Assembly (NCBI GenBank): GCA_964654015.1
Contig: CAZZHQ010000009.1
Location: 1-50,375 of the forward strand
Length of the DNA stretch: 50,375 nt
Source: JAUUZT01 sp964654015
Lineage (GTDB): Bacteria; Chloroflexota; Dehalococcoidia; GIF9; AB-539-J10
Reading direction: 5' to 3'
A model generated the notes under the pieces. The model had not been told where the DNA came from. It ran no database searches and worked only from the letters and a program-made list of their open reading frames with translations. Positions 1 to 8,158 of the stretch are shown here, piece by piece. The translations under genes were made by a program, and so were the position numbers. The stretch's first letter is position 1, and each line of letters opens with the position of its first letter.

Positions 1-15
1 CACTTTTCCTTCCAT

Positions 16-79
16 GGTGACATTTTCCCTTATCAATTACATGGTGACAAAATCGCTTAACAGTTAGGGTGACATTTTC
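16..79. repeat. Left-end direct repeats, IS-terminus-like
   Basis: Three copies of a 12-base unit lie at 16-27, 43-54 and 68-79. Copies 1 and 3 read GGTGACATTTTC and copy 2 reads GGTGACAAAATC. They are spaced 27 and 25 bases apart. Several short repeats of this kind are typical of the ends of IS21-like and related insertion sequences. No transposase lies inside the window, so the element body would be to the left. The assignment to an IS is inference. Confidence 0.4.
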
Positions 80-138
80 GCTTGACAGCAACGTAGCTAC
101 TTAATTCTACAACCACTTGATTTCTCGTTCTGCTTTTC

Positions 139-1260
139 CTAACCTACTCGATATTTTTCCACCATGTCTTCATTTAGGTCAACGCCCAAGCCCGGTCCTT
201 CAGGCACATGAACGAAACCATCTTTATCAATTTCCATCTTCTGTTTTGTCACATCCCAGCGAATTGCTGTCTCTTCCACACAATACTCAAAGATGAAGGC
301 ACTTTTCCTTGTAGCACTCCAATGCAGGCCAGCAGCACAATTGATACCAGTGGTATAGAAATGGTTGACGACTTTCAAACCACGGTCTTCCGCCATGTCA
401 GCGATTCTCTTACTTTCAGTGAAACCGTTTCTGGCAAGGTCTACCTGAGCTATGTCTATCCCGGTACGCTCGATGAGATCCCTCCATGCAAATCTGCCAG
501 CATCACCCTCACCGGCAGCAATTGGTATACGAGAAACGTTAGTTAATTTGCGGTAGCCTTCAAGGTTGTCCTGCTCAAGGGGTTCCTCAAGCCAAAGTAT
601 CTTATATTCTTCAAACTGCTGTGCACGGCGAATTGCAGTAGCCGTATCCCAACAACAGCCGGCATCAACAATAATATCTCTGTTGTTCCCTGCGGCGCGG
701 CGAGCACCCGCAACAAGATCAAGGTCAAGCTCTTCACTTTGACCCATGGGAGCCCAGCCAAACTTGACTGCTGTGAATCCTTTATCGAACCACCTTTTAC
801 CCCTCTCGAAAGTCTCCGCTCCATCTTTACCCCAGAGGTTACTAGCATACGCGCGAAATTTTTTCTGAAAAGCTCCACCCAGTAGCCGATAAATAGGCTG
901 GTTGTAGTATTTTCCAGCTATATCCCAGAGCGCTATATCAATACCTCCTATTGCATGAATTACGACACCACGTCGTCCATAATAAAAGCTCGAATTGTAA
1001 AGTTTTTGGTTAATAACACCTATGTCAAGAGGATTCATCCCTATAAGGATACGACCTAACCCGGAAGCAATGGAATGACTGAGAGGAGCATCTATTACCG
1101 CCTTTGCTACACGAGGACTTGAATCTATTTCACCAATACCCACGATGCCCTCATCGGTATGTATTTTAAGAATTAACGAGTTCTGTGCACCAGAAGCCTT
1201 GTCCAGTACTTCTTCCTCCGGTAAACGAATCTCAATTGCCTCAACTTTTGTGATTTTCAT
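139..1260 (-). CDS. Enolase-superfamily (mandelate racemase/muconate lactonizing type) protein
   Basis: This 373-residue protein belongs to the mandelate racemase branch of the enolase superfamily. These enzymes abstract the proton alpha to a carboxylate, usually to dehydrate or racemise an acid. The metal ligands are visible as D199 (IIVDAG), E225 (WLEEPL) and E251 (AAGEGD). The barrel lysine is at K166 (TAVKFGW). The general base pair is D274 (AQVDLA) and H300 (VVNHFYTTG). K166 is followed by F-G instead of the K-x-K of true mandelate racemase, so the substrate cannot be read off; a sugar-acid dehydratase is the main alternative. The start has a strong ribosome site, AGGAGG, about 8 bases upstream. 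It lies 147 bases downstream of the methyltransferase gene on the same strand and could be its last operon member. Confidence 0.85.
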   Translation of the reverse strand: MKITKVEAIEIRLPEEEVLDKASGAQNSLILKIHTDEGIVGIGEIDSSPRVAKAVIDAPLSHSIASGLGRILIGMNPLDIGVINQKLYNSSFYYGRRGVVIHAIGGIDIALWDIAGKYYNQPIYRLLGGAFQKKFRAYASNLWGKDGAETFERGKRWFDKGFTAVKFGWAPMGQSEELDLDLVAGARRAAGNNRDIIVDAGCCWDTATAIRRAQQFEEYKILWLEEPLEQDNLEGYRKLTNVSRIPIAAGEGDAGRFAWRDLIERTGIDIAQVDLARNGFTESKRIADMAEDRGLKVVNHFYTTGINCAAGLHWSATRKSAFIFEYCVEETAIRWDVTKQKMEIDKDGFVHVPEGPGLGVDLNEDMVEKYRVG

Positions 1261-1407
1261 CGTATATTCCTCCTGGCATATATTTATTCAAAACCGATAA
1301 TACGATAACACTTCACATGATATGTGACAATGGATAAATAGCTTAACAACTGGTCAAGCCAATCAGATCAATTATTACAGCACGTTAGTAACCCAAATTA
1401 CTTCCTA

Positions 1408-2916
1408 CTATTCGTACGGATAGTTGGGTGACTTCATGCTGGCTTTATACGCCGACATCTCGTCAGCCGTCATTAACTCCTTTTTCCAGTAATACTCTCG
1501 TGCCTCTTCCAATACCTTCTCAACATCAGCCTCCTGGCTGTCAGTTAATGCGGTAGACTTATGCGTTTTAATTATCTGCTCTGTTCTCTCCTTAGCGTAA
1601 TCAATACAGCCTTTCTTTCCCGAGTCAATCCAAACAGGATATGTCAATCTGTCAGCCGACTCAGGTATATATTGTTCATGCCTCCACCATTTCCTTGTAT
1701 GTGGTTTGCTAAGGAAATGACCAGGTACGGGGCCAACATCTCTTATCAAATCAGTAGCCAATGTCTCCTGGTTTACGTCTACTCCTTCCATGAAACGGCC
1801 CACCATACCAGCGATGTCATCATCCAGCACTGCCTGTACAGGATGATGGGTCAATTCACCATGCACGCTTCCATGAAATAACAACGTACTTGCTCCCGAC
1901 AGGCCTGCTATCAAGACTCGAAAACTTTTCTCATAGCTAGATTGAAAATCAGCACTCTTAGCATTGGGATAGGCAGTTGTATGGTCAAGTGGCACGCCGT
2001 AACGACGAAATAATTGACTGGATACAGCATTATGTAAAGCTATCTCTACGCCACCAAAGCCAGGAGACCCTGAATTCATGTTCATTGCGGCTGAGAAATC
2101 CTTGACCAGTACACGTGTGCCCGGTCTTATCAACTGCACTAGCACCAATCCTGCAATGACCTCCGCATTATTGGTAACAACACCACCAGCGATAGTGGCA
2201 GGTGCGGTACCGCCCATGACCTGCCCGGTGATAATTCGTATCGGGAGACCAGCTTCAGCAAATCTGTACGCCGATTCCACGGCATCGCTATAAACTGCCA
2301 GAGGAGGCGCCCAGGCACAGGTTCCCAGTATTTCTATTCCTGCCGCCTGTGCCATTTTTATAGCAAATATCTCAGAATTCTGCGAAAAGCCAACACATTG
2401 AAATTTCGTAGAGTTCCGTATCCTGGCAGCAAGACTTTCCAGCATTGCCATGCAAGCAGGAACTCCAGCAAAGCCAAAATATGGAGTATACGGAGAAAAG
2501 AAATGAACTGTTGGCAGTGCATCACACACAGTAACAGCATCGTAATTTTCTTTCCTCGTAGGTACCTGAGGTTCCCACGTATCAATATCAACCGTATTCT
2601 GTCCAGCTGCAACACCAAGATACATAGTATCGCCACCCACCATAAGGTCATATTTCTTATCTCTTGCCTGAGCATGAAAATTGCTCGGAGCACGCCGCAG
2701 GCATTCCTCCACCAAATCAGGTGGTATTCTTACTTTCTTATTCTCATAATCTACTTTGCATCCATTAGTCTCCAGCAGCTTCAATGCCCTATCATGTTCC
2801 ATCCTGACCCCTGTAGTCCATAATACTTCCAGGGTACTCTTGTGGATAGATTCCACCTCTTCTTCGGTTATTATCTCCAGGGGTTTGTATTTTCTAACGA
2901 ATCCTTTTAAAGCCAT
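1408..2916 (-). CDS. MttB-family corrinoid-dependent methyltransferase (non-pyrrolysine)
   Basis: This 502-residue protein matches the trimethylamine methyltransferase (MttB) superfamily over its whole length, including the C-terminal HTRKWWRHEQYIPESADR segment. It should move a methyl group from a methylated amine onto the cobalt of the corrinoid protein encoded 12 bases upstream. The frame has no internal amber codon, so it is not the pyrrolysine enzyme for trimethylamine. Known non-pyrrolysine relatives act on glycine betaine (MtgB), proline betaine and carnitine. Which quaternary amine is used here cannot be told from sequence. The start follows a good ribosome site (AAAAGGAG). It is cotranscribed with the corrinoid protein and two folD genes, which suggests that the methyl group is passed to tetrahydrofolate. 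Confidence 0.9.
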   Translation of the reverse strand: MALKGFVRKYKPLEIITEEEVESIHKSTLEVLWTTGVRMEHDRALKLLETNGCKVDYENKKVRIPPDLVEECLRRAPSNFHAQARDKKYDLMVGGDTMYLGVAAGQNTVDIDTWEPQVPTRKENYDAVTVCDALPTVHFFSPYTPYFGFAGVPACMAMLESLAARIRNSTKFQCVGFSQNSEIFAIKMAQAAGIEILGTCAWAPPLAVYSDAVESAYRFAEAGLPIRIITGQVMGGTAPATIAGGVVTNNAEVIAGLVLVQLIRPGTRVLVKDFSAAMNMNSGSPGFGGVEIALHNAVSSQLFRRYGVPLDHTTAYPNAKSADFQSSYEKSFRVLIAGLSGASTLLFHGSVHGELTHHPVQAVLDDDIAGMVGRFMEGVDVNQETLATDLIRDVGPVPGHFLSKPHTRKWWRHEQYIPESADRLTYPVWIDSGKKGCIDYAKERTEQIIKTHKSTALTDSQEADVEKVLEEAREYYWKKELMTADEMSAYKASMKSPNYPYE

Positions 2917-2928
2917 GCGCTTCTCCTT

Positions 2929-3573
2929 TTAGATACCTATCAATTTTCTGGCAAGTTTAACCGAACCAGGAGCCGTAGGGTCATAGCCATCAGCCCCTAT
3001 ACTGTCAGCAAATTCCTGTGTAATGGCACCACCACCCACAATGACCTTAACCTTATCCCTTATGCCTTCCTTATTCAGGCGATCTATGACTTTCCGCTGT
3101 TCAGGAGCGGTAGTAGTCAGCAAGGCAGACATTGCCAGGATATTGGCATTATGCTTCTTGACCCCCTCGATAAATCCTTCCGCAGTAACATTTATACCCA
3201 GGTCTATCACCTGGAATCCTTCAGCCGAAAGCAGTGTAGCCACCATTGTTTTTCCTATGGTATGTATGTCACCGTAGACCGTCCCAATAACTATAATCCC
3301 AAGGCTTTCCCTGGAAGCACCAGACCTACTAATCTCCTCTTCCAGTATGGGAGTGGCAGCAGACATGGCATCAGCGGCACCTACCAGGTCAGGGAGAAAT
3401 AACTCCCCACTTCCAAAACCATCACCAACCTGTCTTATAGCCACTGTCATGGCATTCATGGCCTCTACAGGGTCGATTCCTTCCTCAACCACTTTCCTTG
3501 CACAATTCGCTGCCTCGTCCTCATCATACTCAAGAATAGCCTTTTTCAGGCTGTTTAATATATCAAAACTCAT
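2929..3573 (-). CDS. Methyltransferase corrinoid (B12-binding) protein
   Basis: This 214-residue protein has the two-domain form of MtbC/MttC/MtgC corrinoid proteins. The N-terminal helical cap has the FLPDLVGAADAM segment at about 59-70. The C-terminal Rossmann-like B12 domain has D102-x-H104-x-x-G107, where H104 is the lower-axial cobalt ligand. The usual fourth residue of the DxHDIG motif is Thr105 here instead of Asp. It carries the methyl group between the MttB-family enzyme downstream and a tetrahydrofolate-side methyltransferase. That second methyltransferase (MtgA/MtvA type) and a reductive activator (RamA) are not in the window. It lies 58 bases after folD and 12 bases before the mttB-like gene. 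Confidence 0.92.
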   Translation of the reverse strand: MSFDILNSLKKAILEYDEDEAANCARKVVEEGIDPVEAMNAMTVAIRQVGDGFGSGELFLPDLVGAADAMSAATPILEEEISRSGASRESLGIIVIGTVYGDIHTIGKTMVATLLSAEGFQVIDLGINVTAEGFIEGVKKHNANILAMSALLTTTAPEQRKVIDRLNKEGIRDKVKVIVGGGAITQEFADSIGADGYDPTAPGSVKLARKLIGI

Positions 3574-3631
3574 CCATTCACCTTTCCTTTAATTACATGG
3601 ATTAATAGAATTTCTAACATCATCTGTAGGT

Positions 3632-4516
3632 CTATGCTTTTTCTAACGACAGCTCTGCTGCCATTATGGTGTTGGACATGAGCATAGTTATGAGCATGGG
3701 TCCAACTCCACCGGGTACTGGAGTTATCGCCGCTGCTTTTTCACTGACTCCCTCAAAATCAACATCCCCAATTGTTTTATTCTTTCCGGTAACAGGGTCT
3801 GTCTGCCAATTCGAGCCAGCATCCAGTACCACAGCTCCCTCTTTTACCATATCTGCAACGATAAACCGTGGTTTGTTCACCGCAACTACAAGAATATCTG
3901 CCCGTCTTGTATAGTGAGCCAGGTCTCCGATAGACGGGTCACAAAGGGTAACATTTGCTCTCGCTCCTTGCCTCGGCTGTACTAAAATAGATGCTAGCGG
4001 CTTCCCTACCAACTCATCAACGCCAACTATTACAACATCCTTTCCCTCAGGGTCATACCCACCACGTAACATCATCTCATGAATAGCCACGGCACCAGCA
4101 GGTATGAAGGCAGGCTGTCCCATCCATGCTTTGCCTATATTTACGGGATTAAAACCGTCGACATCTTTATCCGGAGATACTGTACTTAACGCTATGTTTT
4201 CGTCGAGATGCACGGGCAGTGGAAGTTGTAGAAAGATTCCATGTACACTTTTATCAGTATTAAGTCGATTGATCTCAATTAGTAAATTTTCCTGCGTGAT
4301 ATCAGCAGGCAAGCGCAACATCGCCGAACTGACACCAACCTCAGCACATACTTTCTCCTTCATTCGAATATAAGAAGCTGACTCTGGGTCCTCTCCAACA
4401 AGAACACCCGACAACCCAGGAGTCACACCTTTCTGTAAAAGCTTGTCAATCCTCTCTCTTAATTCCTCCTTTATACTGGCAGAAATCGCCTTACCATCGA
4501 TTATTGTAGCTACCAC
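3632..4516 (-). CDS. folD: FolD paralogue A, cyclohydrolase residues kept, dinucleotide motif altered
   Basis: This 294-residue protein is a methylene-tetrahydrofolate dehydrogenase/methenyl-tetrahydrofolate cyclohydrolase family member. The folate and cyclohydrolase residues are present: Y49 and K53 (SYIRMK), Q97 (LQLPLP) and D120 (KDVDGF). The nucleotide-binding side departs from consensus. The GRSxxVG motif reads GVDELVG (165-171), the CHSxT segment reads CDPSI, DVGxN reads DAGSN, and the PCTPxG loop reads FIPAGA. The first change was checked in the DNA. E. coli FolD has GAS at the GRS position and is active, so loss of Arg alone means little, but the combined changes suggest weak or absent dehydrogenase activity. 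It is the second gene of the operon, 37 bases after paralogue B. Confidence 0.9.
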   Translation of the reverse strand: MVATIIDGKAISASIKEELRERIDKLLQKGVTPGLSGVLVGEDPESASYIRMKEKVCAEVGVSSAMLRLPADITQENLLIEINRLNTDKSVHGIFLQLPLPVHLDENIALSTVSPDKDVDGFNPVNIGKAWMGQPAFIPAGAVAIHEMMLRGGYDPEGKDVVIVGVDELVGKPLASILVQPRQGARANVTLCDPSIGDLAHYTRRADILVVAVNKPRFIVADMVKEGAVVLDAGSNWQTDPVTGKNKTIGDVDFEGVSEKAAAITPVPGGVGPMLITMLMSNTIMAAELSLEKA

Positions 4517-4553
4517 TACTTCACCTCCAAAATATATTTAATAATTATCCAGT

Positions 4554-5432
4554 TTATGAGCTAAGCTTTTCCGCTGCACGAACAGTATTGGCCAACAACA
4601 TGGCAGAGGTTACCGGACCTGTACCACCAGGTACTGGTGTTATTGCGGCGGCTTTCTCTTTAACTGCTTCAAAATCTACATCACCCACCAATCTGGATTT
4701 GCCAGTTTCAGGATCCTGTATACGATTCACGCCAACATCTATTACAACGGTCCCCTCACTTACCATATCCGCGGTAATAACTTTAGCTTTCCCCATAGCA
4801 GCAACTAAAATATCTGCCTGCCTGGTTATCGCTGAAAGGTCTTTAGTCCTTGTATGGCATACAGTAACAGTAGCATTAGCTCCGGCCTTCTTTTGAATAA
4901 GGATGCCCATCAATGGTTTCCCCACGATATTGCTCCTGCCACATATAACAACATGTTTTCCCTCCGGGCTATGCCCGCTGCGAATTAGCAATTCCTGAAC
5001 TCCACTGGGGGTTGATGGCAAAAAAGTATCCTCCCCCAAAAGCAACTTTCCTGTACTCATCGGATTCGTGCCATCGATATCTTTCTCAGGAGAGATAGTG
5101 CTTTCAGCCCTGAGCGTGTTCAGATGTTTTGGTAGAGGTAGCTGAAGGATGATGCCATGGAATTTAGGATTATTGTTTAGTTTTTCAAGCTCTGCCTCAA
5201 GTGTTTCCTGGGTGGCATTCTCTGGAATATTTATTGTCTCGGTAAAAATGCCAACCTCGTCACAGCCTTTAGCGATGCTACGTAGATAGGACAACGAACC
5301 CGGGTCTTCCCCCAGTAATACCGCAGCCAGGCCAGGGGTAACTCCCTTCTTCTTCAACTCTGCAATTTTACCCTTTAATTCTTCCCTGATATCAGCAGCG
5401 ATTTTACGTCCATCGATTATCTCTTGAACCAT
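4554..5432 (-). CDS. folD: FolD paralogue B, dehydrogenase motifs kept, catalytic Lys replaced by Ile
   Basis: This 292-residue FolD homologue is the first gene of the C1 operon. Its nucleotide-binding motifs are canonical: GRSNIVGKP (165-173), VCHTRT and DVGVN. Y49, Q97 and D120 are also present. The lysine four residues after Y49 (K54 in E. coli FolD, K56 in human MTHFD1) is Ile53, codon ATC, checked in the DNA. That lysine is required for cyclohydrolase activity, and human K56 variants lose it while keeping dehydrogenase activity. This copy is therefore predicted to oxidise methylene-tetrahydrofolate but not to hydrolyse methenyl-tetrahydrofolate. The neighbouring paralogue A shows the reverse pattern. 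Confidence 0.92.
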   Translation of the reverse strand: MVQEIIDGRKIAADIREELKGKIAELKKKGVTPGLAAVLLGEDPGSLSYLRSIAKGCDEVGIFTETINIPENATQETLEAELEKLNNNPKFHGIILQLPLPKHLNTLRAESTISPEKDIDGTNPMSTGKLLLGEDTFLPSTPSGVQELLIRSGHSPEGKHVVICGRSNIVGKPLMGILIQKKAGANATVTVCHTRTKDLSAITRQADILVAAMGKAKVITADMVSEGTVVIDVGVNRIQDPETGKSRLVGDVDFEAVKEKAAAITPVPGGTGPVTSAMLLANTVRAAEKLSS

Positions 5433-5492
5433 ATTTTTCCTCCACTTTTTTATTTTCTTTATTTTTTTATCTGCAAACGTAGAACTCAGCTA

Positions 5493-5522
5493 ATTTTACT
5501 CATTGAATCAGTCCTTGGTCAA
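5493..5522 (-). promoter_or_regulatory. Promoter for the folD-corrinoid-mttB operon
   Basis: On the minus strand, TTGACC (5517-5522) and TAAAAT (5493-5498) are separated by 18 bases. This would start transcription about 50 bases before the folD start at 5432. It is back to back with the hydrogenase promoter in the 267-base divergent region. It was found by eye. Confidence 0.5.
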
Positions 5523-5542
5523 TGAAAAATCCTTCTATCCTC

Positions 5543-5572
5543 TTGTTTTTTATATTTTCGTTGGTTTATAAT
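5543..5572 (+). promoter_or_regulatory. Promoter for the mbh hydrogenase operon
   Basis: TTGTTT (5543-5548) and TATAAT (5567-5572) are separated by 18 bases. The start codon of the first mbh gene is at 5700, so the leader would be about 120 bases. A second TATAAT at 5643-5648 lacks a good -35 element. I see no clear operator or riboswitch in the leader. Confidence 0.5.
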
Positions 5573-5699
5573 AGCGTCCATGTCAGGAGAAGAAGGATAA
5601 CTATAGGTGCTAACCTTTAGGAATATCCGTTCTTCTTATTTTTATAATCGGCCAGCATATTAAAAATCAGAAAGGTAGTCTGAATATCAGTTAACTGTT

Positions 5700-6215
5700 A
5701 TGGCATTTATAGTAACCTCCTTTACGGTTTTTGTATTTTATTTGCTTATGACCACGGCTTCCGGTAACCTTTTATTGTGGAGTAAGGAAGAATTGGTTAT
5801 CGGCGTTGTTTTATCAATTATTGTGGGCACTGTCACTAAAAAGATCTTCGTTAAAAAAGACTTTCGTATGCTTAGTCCACGTAGATTCTTCCTGTTTATA
5901 GTTTACCTTTTTATCGTATGGCTACCTGCACTGGCAGTAGCTAATATTGATGTTGCCTATCGTGTAATAACAGGAAGAATAAACCCGGGTATCGTAAAAA
6001 TTCAACCAAAATTACCAAACGATCTCAGCCTGATGATATTGGCTAATTCCATAACACTTACACCAGGCACCCTTAGCGTAGATGTAGATGAAAAAACAAA
6101 TGCGCTCTACGTGCACTGGATTAATGTGGATAAAGAAGCGCTGAAAAAAATGCCCAGGGATCCTAAATATGTATGTGGTAAGTTCCCGGAATGGGCACGG
6201 AGAATAGCGGGATGA
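5700..6215 (+). CDS. mbhA: Mbh hydrogenase subunit A (MrpE/MnhE-like)
   Basis: This 171-residue membrane protein is of the MnhE/MrpE family. Hydrophobic segments lie near the N-terminus and at about 62-85. A soluble C-terminal part contains the family signature NSITLTPGTLSVDV (residues about 116-129). In group 4 membrane-bound hydrogenases this subunit belongs to the sodium-translocating antiporter module. It opens a tightly packed 14-gene operon and its stop overlaps the next start. By itself it could be a plain Mrp antiporter gene; the following genes decide the assignment. Confidence 0.85.
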   Translation: MAFIVTSFTVFVFYLLMTTASGNLLLWSKEELVIGVVLSIIVGTVTKKIFVKKDFRMLSPRRFFLFIVYLFIVWLPALAVANIDVAYRVITGRINPGIVKIQPKLPNDLSLMILANSITLTPGTLSVDVDEKTNALYVHWINVDKEALKKMPRDPKYVCGKFPEWARRIAG

Positions 6216-6466
6216 TGTGGATTGCAGCAGCCATAGCCCTGGCAGTATTCGTAGTCGTCGTTTTAATCAGGCTGATCCTGGGTCCGACTATCCCTGATCG
6301 CCTGGTAGCTCTGGATACTGTCAATACAATCGTGATAGTTATTATGGTTATTCTGGGAGCAGCATTTAAAGAGGTGCTCCTTATAGATGTCGCTATAGTA
6401 TATGCACTTCTCTCCTTTATAACCACGCTTTTTATTGCGAAATATATAGAAAAAGGGAGTTTCTAG
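6212..6466 (+). CDS. mbhB: Mbh hydrogenase subunit B (MrpF/MnhF-like)
   Basis: This 84-residue protein with three membrane helices has the MrpF signature GPTIPDRLVALDT. The ATG at 6212 overlaps the stop of the upstream gene and has a GGAG-type ribosome site, so I prefer it to the in-frame ATG at 6191. It is part of the sodium/proton antiporter module of the hydrogenase. Translation is probably coupled to mbhA. Confidence 0.85.
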   Translation: MMWIAAAIALAVFVVVVLIRLILGPTIPDRLVALDTVNTIVIVIMVILGAAFKEVLLIDVAIVYALLSFITTLFIAKYIEKGSF

Positions 6467-6825
6467 TGAATGTCGCCCTCTACATACTCATAGGCATTGG
6501 ATGTTTCTTCAACCTGTTGGGGGCCATTGGGCTTCATCGTTTCCCTGATTTCTATACAAGACTACATGCCGCAACTAAATGTACCACTTTTGGCGCTATG
6601 TTCTTGATAATAGCAGTAATAGTACAATCTATAGCTACGTGGATGGCAGAAGGTGCCTCTTCCCCTGAATCAGTAATAGTGATACATTCTTTTGTGGCGT
6701 TGATTGCCATCGTACTAACAAATGCCACTGGTGCTCATGCCATAGCCAGGGCAGGTCATAGAAGCGGAGTTAAACCTGCCAGAGCAGTAGTTGATGATCT
6801 TGAGGGAGCTAAAGTACATGATTGA
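6466..6825 (+). CDS. mbhC: Mbh hydrogenase subunit C (MrpG/MnhG-like)
   Basis: This 119-residue protein with three predicted membrane helices has the MnhG/MrpG signature GLHRFPDFYTRLHAATK (about 22-38). It starts with GTG, which overlaps the stop of the previous gene by one base (TAGTG). It belongs to the antiporter module. The last 20 residues are hydrophilic and lie over the start of the next gene. Confidence 0.87.
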   Translation: MNVALYILIGIGCFFNLLGAIGLHRFPDFYTRLHAATKCTTFGAMFLIIAVIVQSIATWMAEGASSPESVIVIHSFVALIAIVLTNATGAHAIARAGHRSGVKPARAVVDDLEGAKVHD

Positions 6826-7060
6826 GTCAGGATTTCTGCATATAGCTATACCGATTATGATTGTGATATGTGCCTTGTTAGTTGTGAAGTTCGACGATCT
6901 AATAAGTGCGACTATAGCTTTAGCGGCTTTAAGCCTGCTTTTATCACTGGAATTTTATATTTTGCAGGCTCCTGATGTAGCTATTGCTGAGGCTGGCATA
7001 GGGGCTGCTATTACCACTGCTATATTTGTTATCGCCATTAAAGCAACAAGGAAGAAATAG
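6818..7060 (+). CDS. mbhD: Mbh hydrogenase subunit D (DUF4040/MrpA C-terminal-like)
   Basis: This 80-residue protein has three hydrophobic helices and the DUF4040 motif QAPDVAIAEAGIGAA. I chose the ATG at 6818, which has GGAG 10 bases upstream and overlaps the previous stop, over an in-frame ATG at 6791. The homologous segment is fused into the large MrpA subunit in ordinary Mrp antiporters and is a separate protein in Mbh complexes. This supports the hydrogenase assignment. Confidence 0.83.
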   Translation: MIESGFLHIAIPIMIVICALLVVKFDDLISATIALAALSLLLSLEFYILQAPDVAIAEAGIGAAITTAIFVIAIKATRKK

Positions 7061-7068
7061 GAGAGGAT

Positions 7069-7344
7069 TTGAGAAAAACTGCTACGATAATATCTCTGGG
7101 AATAGTAATTATCCTATTTGTAGCCTGCGCTATGCTAATACATCCCTTTGGACAACCGCCAGCTGACATGGACGATTATATAATTGATAATGCTCAGACT
7201 GAGACCGGTGCCAATAACGTCGTGACTTCAGTGGTCTTCGATTATAGAGGATATGATACTCTGGGTGAAGCAACTATCCTTTTCACTGCTGTCACTGCGG
7301 TAATGATGTTGTTTAGAGCAACGAAGGAGGAAACAATCCAGTAA
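7069..7344 (+). CDS. mbhE: Mbh hydrogenase subunit E-like membrane protein
   Basis: This 91-residue protein starts with TTG behind an AGGAGAGG ribosome site. A first membrane helix (about 5-25) is followed by a soluble loop with NVVTSVVFDYRGYDTLGE and a second helix (about 66-84). The VVFDYRGYDTLGE segment is the hallmark of MbhE and of the matching part of MrpA/MrpB. Its place between mbhD and mbhF matches the Pyrococcus order. Confidence 0.83.
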   Translation: MRKTATIISLGIVIILFVACAMLIHPFGQPPADMDDYIIDNAQTETGANNVVTSVVFDYRGYDTLGEATILFTAVTAVMMLFRATKEETIQ

Positions 7345-7345
7345 G

Positions 7346-7804
7346 ATGTCTAAAATCGTTCGTACTATAACTAATTTGTTTACTCCTTTTATTTTTATGT
7401 TTGGTCTCTATGTCATCGTGCACGGACATATTACGCCGGGAGGAGGCTTTCAGGGTGGTGCAGTATTCGCATCTGGAGTAGCTCTGCTCATAGTCGCTTT
7501 TAATTCCGCTACTGTACAGAGATATTTAAAGGAGCATCATCTTTCTACTATTGAAAGTAGTGGGGCACTGATGTTTATCGGCCTGGCTTTTGCGGGAATA
7601 GCAATAACTTTCTTCTGCAACGTTCTTGTCGGGTCGTCTATCTTTGGCCAGATTCCTCCTGAGGGTTCCAATCCTGGATTTATTTGGACAGCGGGTGTTA
7701 TCCCACTTATGAATATTGCCGTGGGATTGAAAGTTATCGCTGGATTATCTGCTATCGTCCTTGTAATGGCATTGAGTTCCAGCAACGTAAGGATTGAAGA
7801 ATGA
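7346..7804 (+). CDS. mbhF: Mbh hydrogenase subunit F (MrpB/MnhB-like)
   Basis: This 152-residue protein has four membrane helices and the MnhB signature HGHITPGGGFQGGAVFASG (about 26-44). It is a structural subunit of the ion-translocating module. It starts two bases after the previous stop and overlaps the next start (ATGA type). The length is close to the family norm. Confidence 0.88.
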   Translation: MSKIVRTITNLFTPFIFMFGLYVIVHGHITPGGGFQGGAVFASGVALLIVAFNSATVQRYLKEHHLSTIESSGALMFIGLAFAGIAITFFCNVLVGSSIFGQIPPEGSNPGFIWTAGVIPLMNIAVGLKVIAGLSAIVLVMALSSSNVRIEE

Positions 7805-8154
7805 CAAAAAGCTTGTTTAATATCCCTTTCCTGGCAATAGCAGCCCTTGTATGTATTTCACTTTATATAATCATTACCCAGAGAAACCTGATAAAACTGG
7901 TAATGGGCATCGTGATACTCGAGTCAGCCGTAAACTTTTTCCTGGTTTCTCTAGGTTACAGAAGCGGTGGCGCTGCTCCTATATTTACAAACGTTCCTCA
8001 AAAGCTTATGGTATTGCCAGTGCCTCAGGCGTTAACACTTACCAGCATTGTCATTGGGGTTTCCGTCACTGCTCTGATGTTGTCTATGATAATACTTATT
8101 TATCGTCACTCCGGTAACATTGATTCTGAGAAGTCGAGAAAATTGAAAGGATAA
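7801..8154 (+). CDS. mbhG: Mbh hydrogenase subunit G (MrpC/NuoK-like)
   Basis: This 117-residue protein has three membrane helices and belongs to the MnhC/MrpC/NuoK family. The segment RNLIKLVMGIVILESAVNFF contains the conserved Glu of the second helix (in ILESA), which takes part in ion transfer. The PVPQALTLTSIVIG signature follows. It overlaps mbhF by four bases. Confidence 0.88.
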   Translation: MTKSLFNIPFLAIAALVCISLYIIITQRNLIKLVMGIVILESAVNFFLVSLGYRSGGAAPIFTNVPQKLMVLPVPQALTLTSIVIGVSVTALMLSMIILIYRHSGNIDSEKSRKLKG

Positions 8155-8158
8155 TGAG

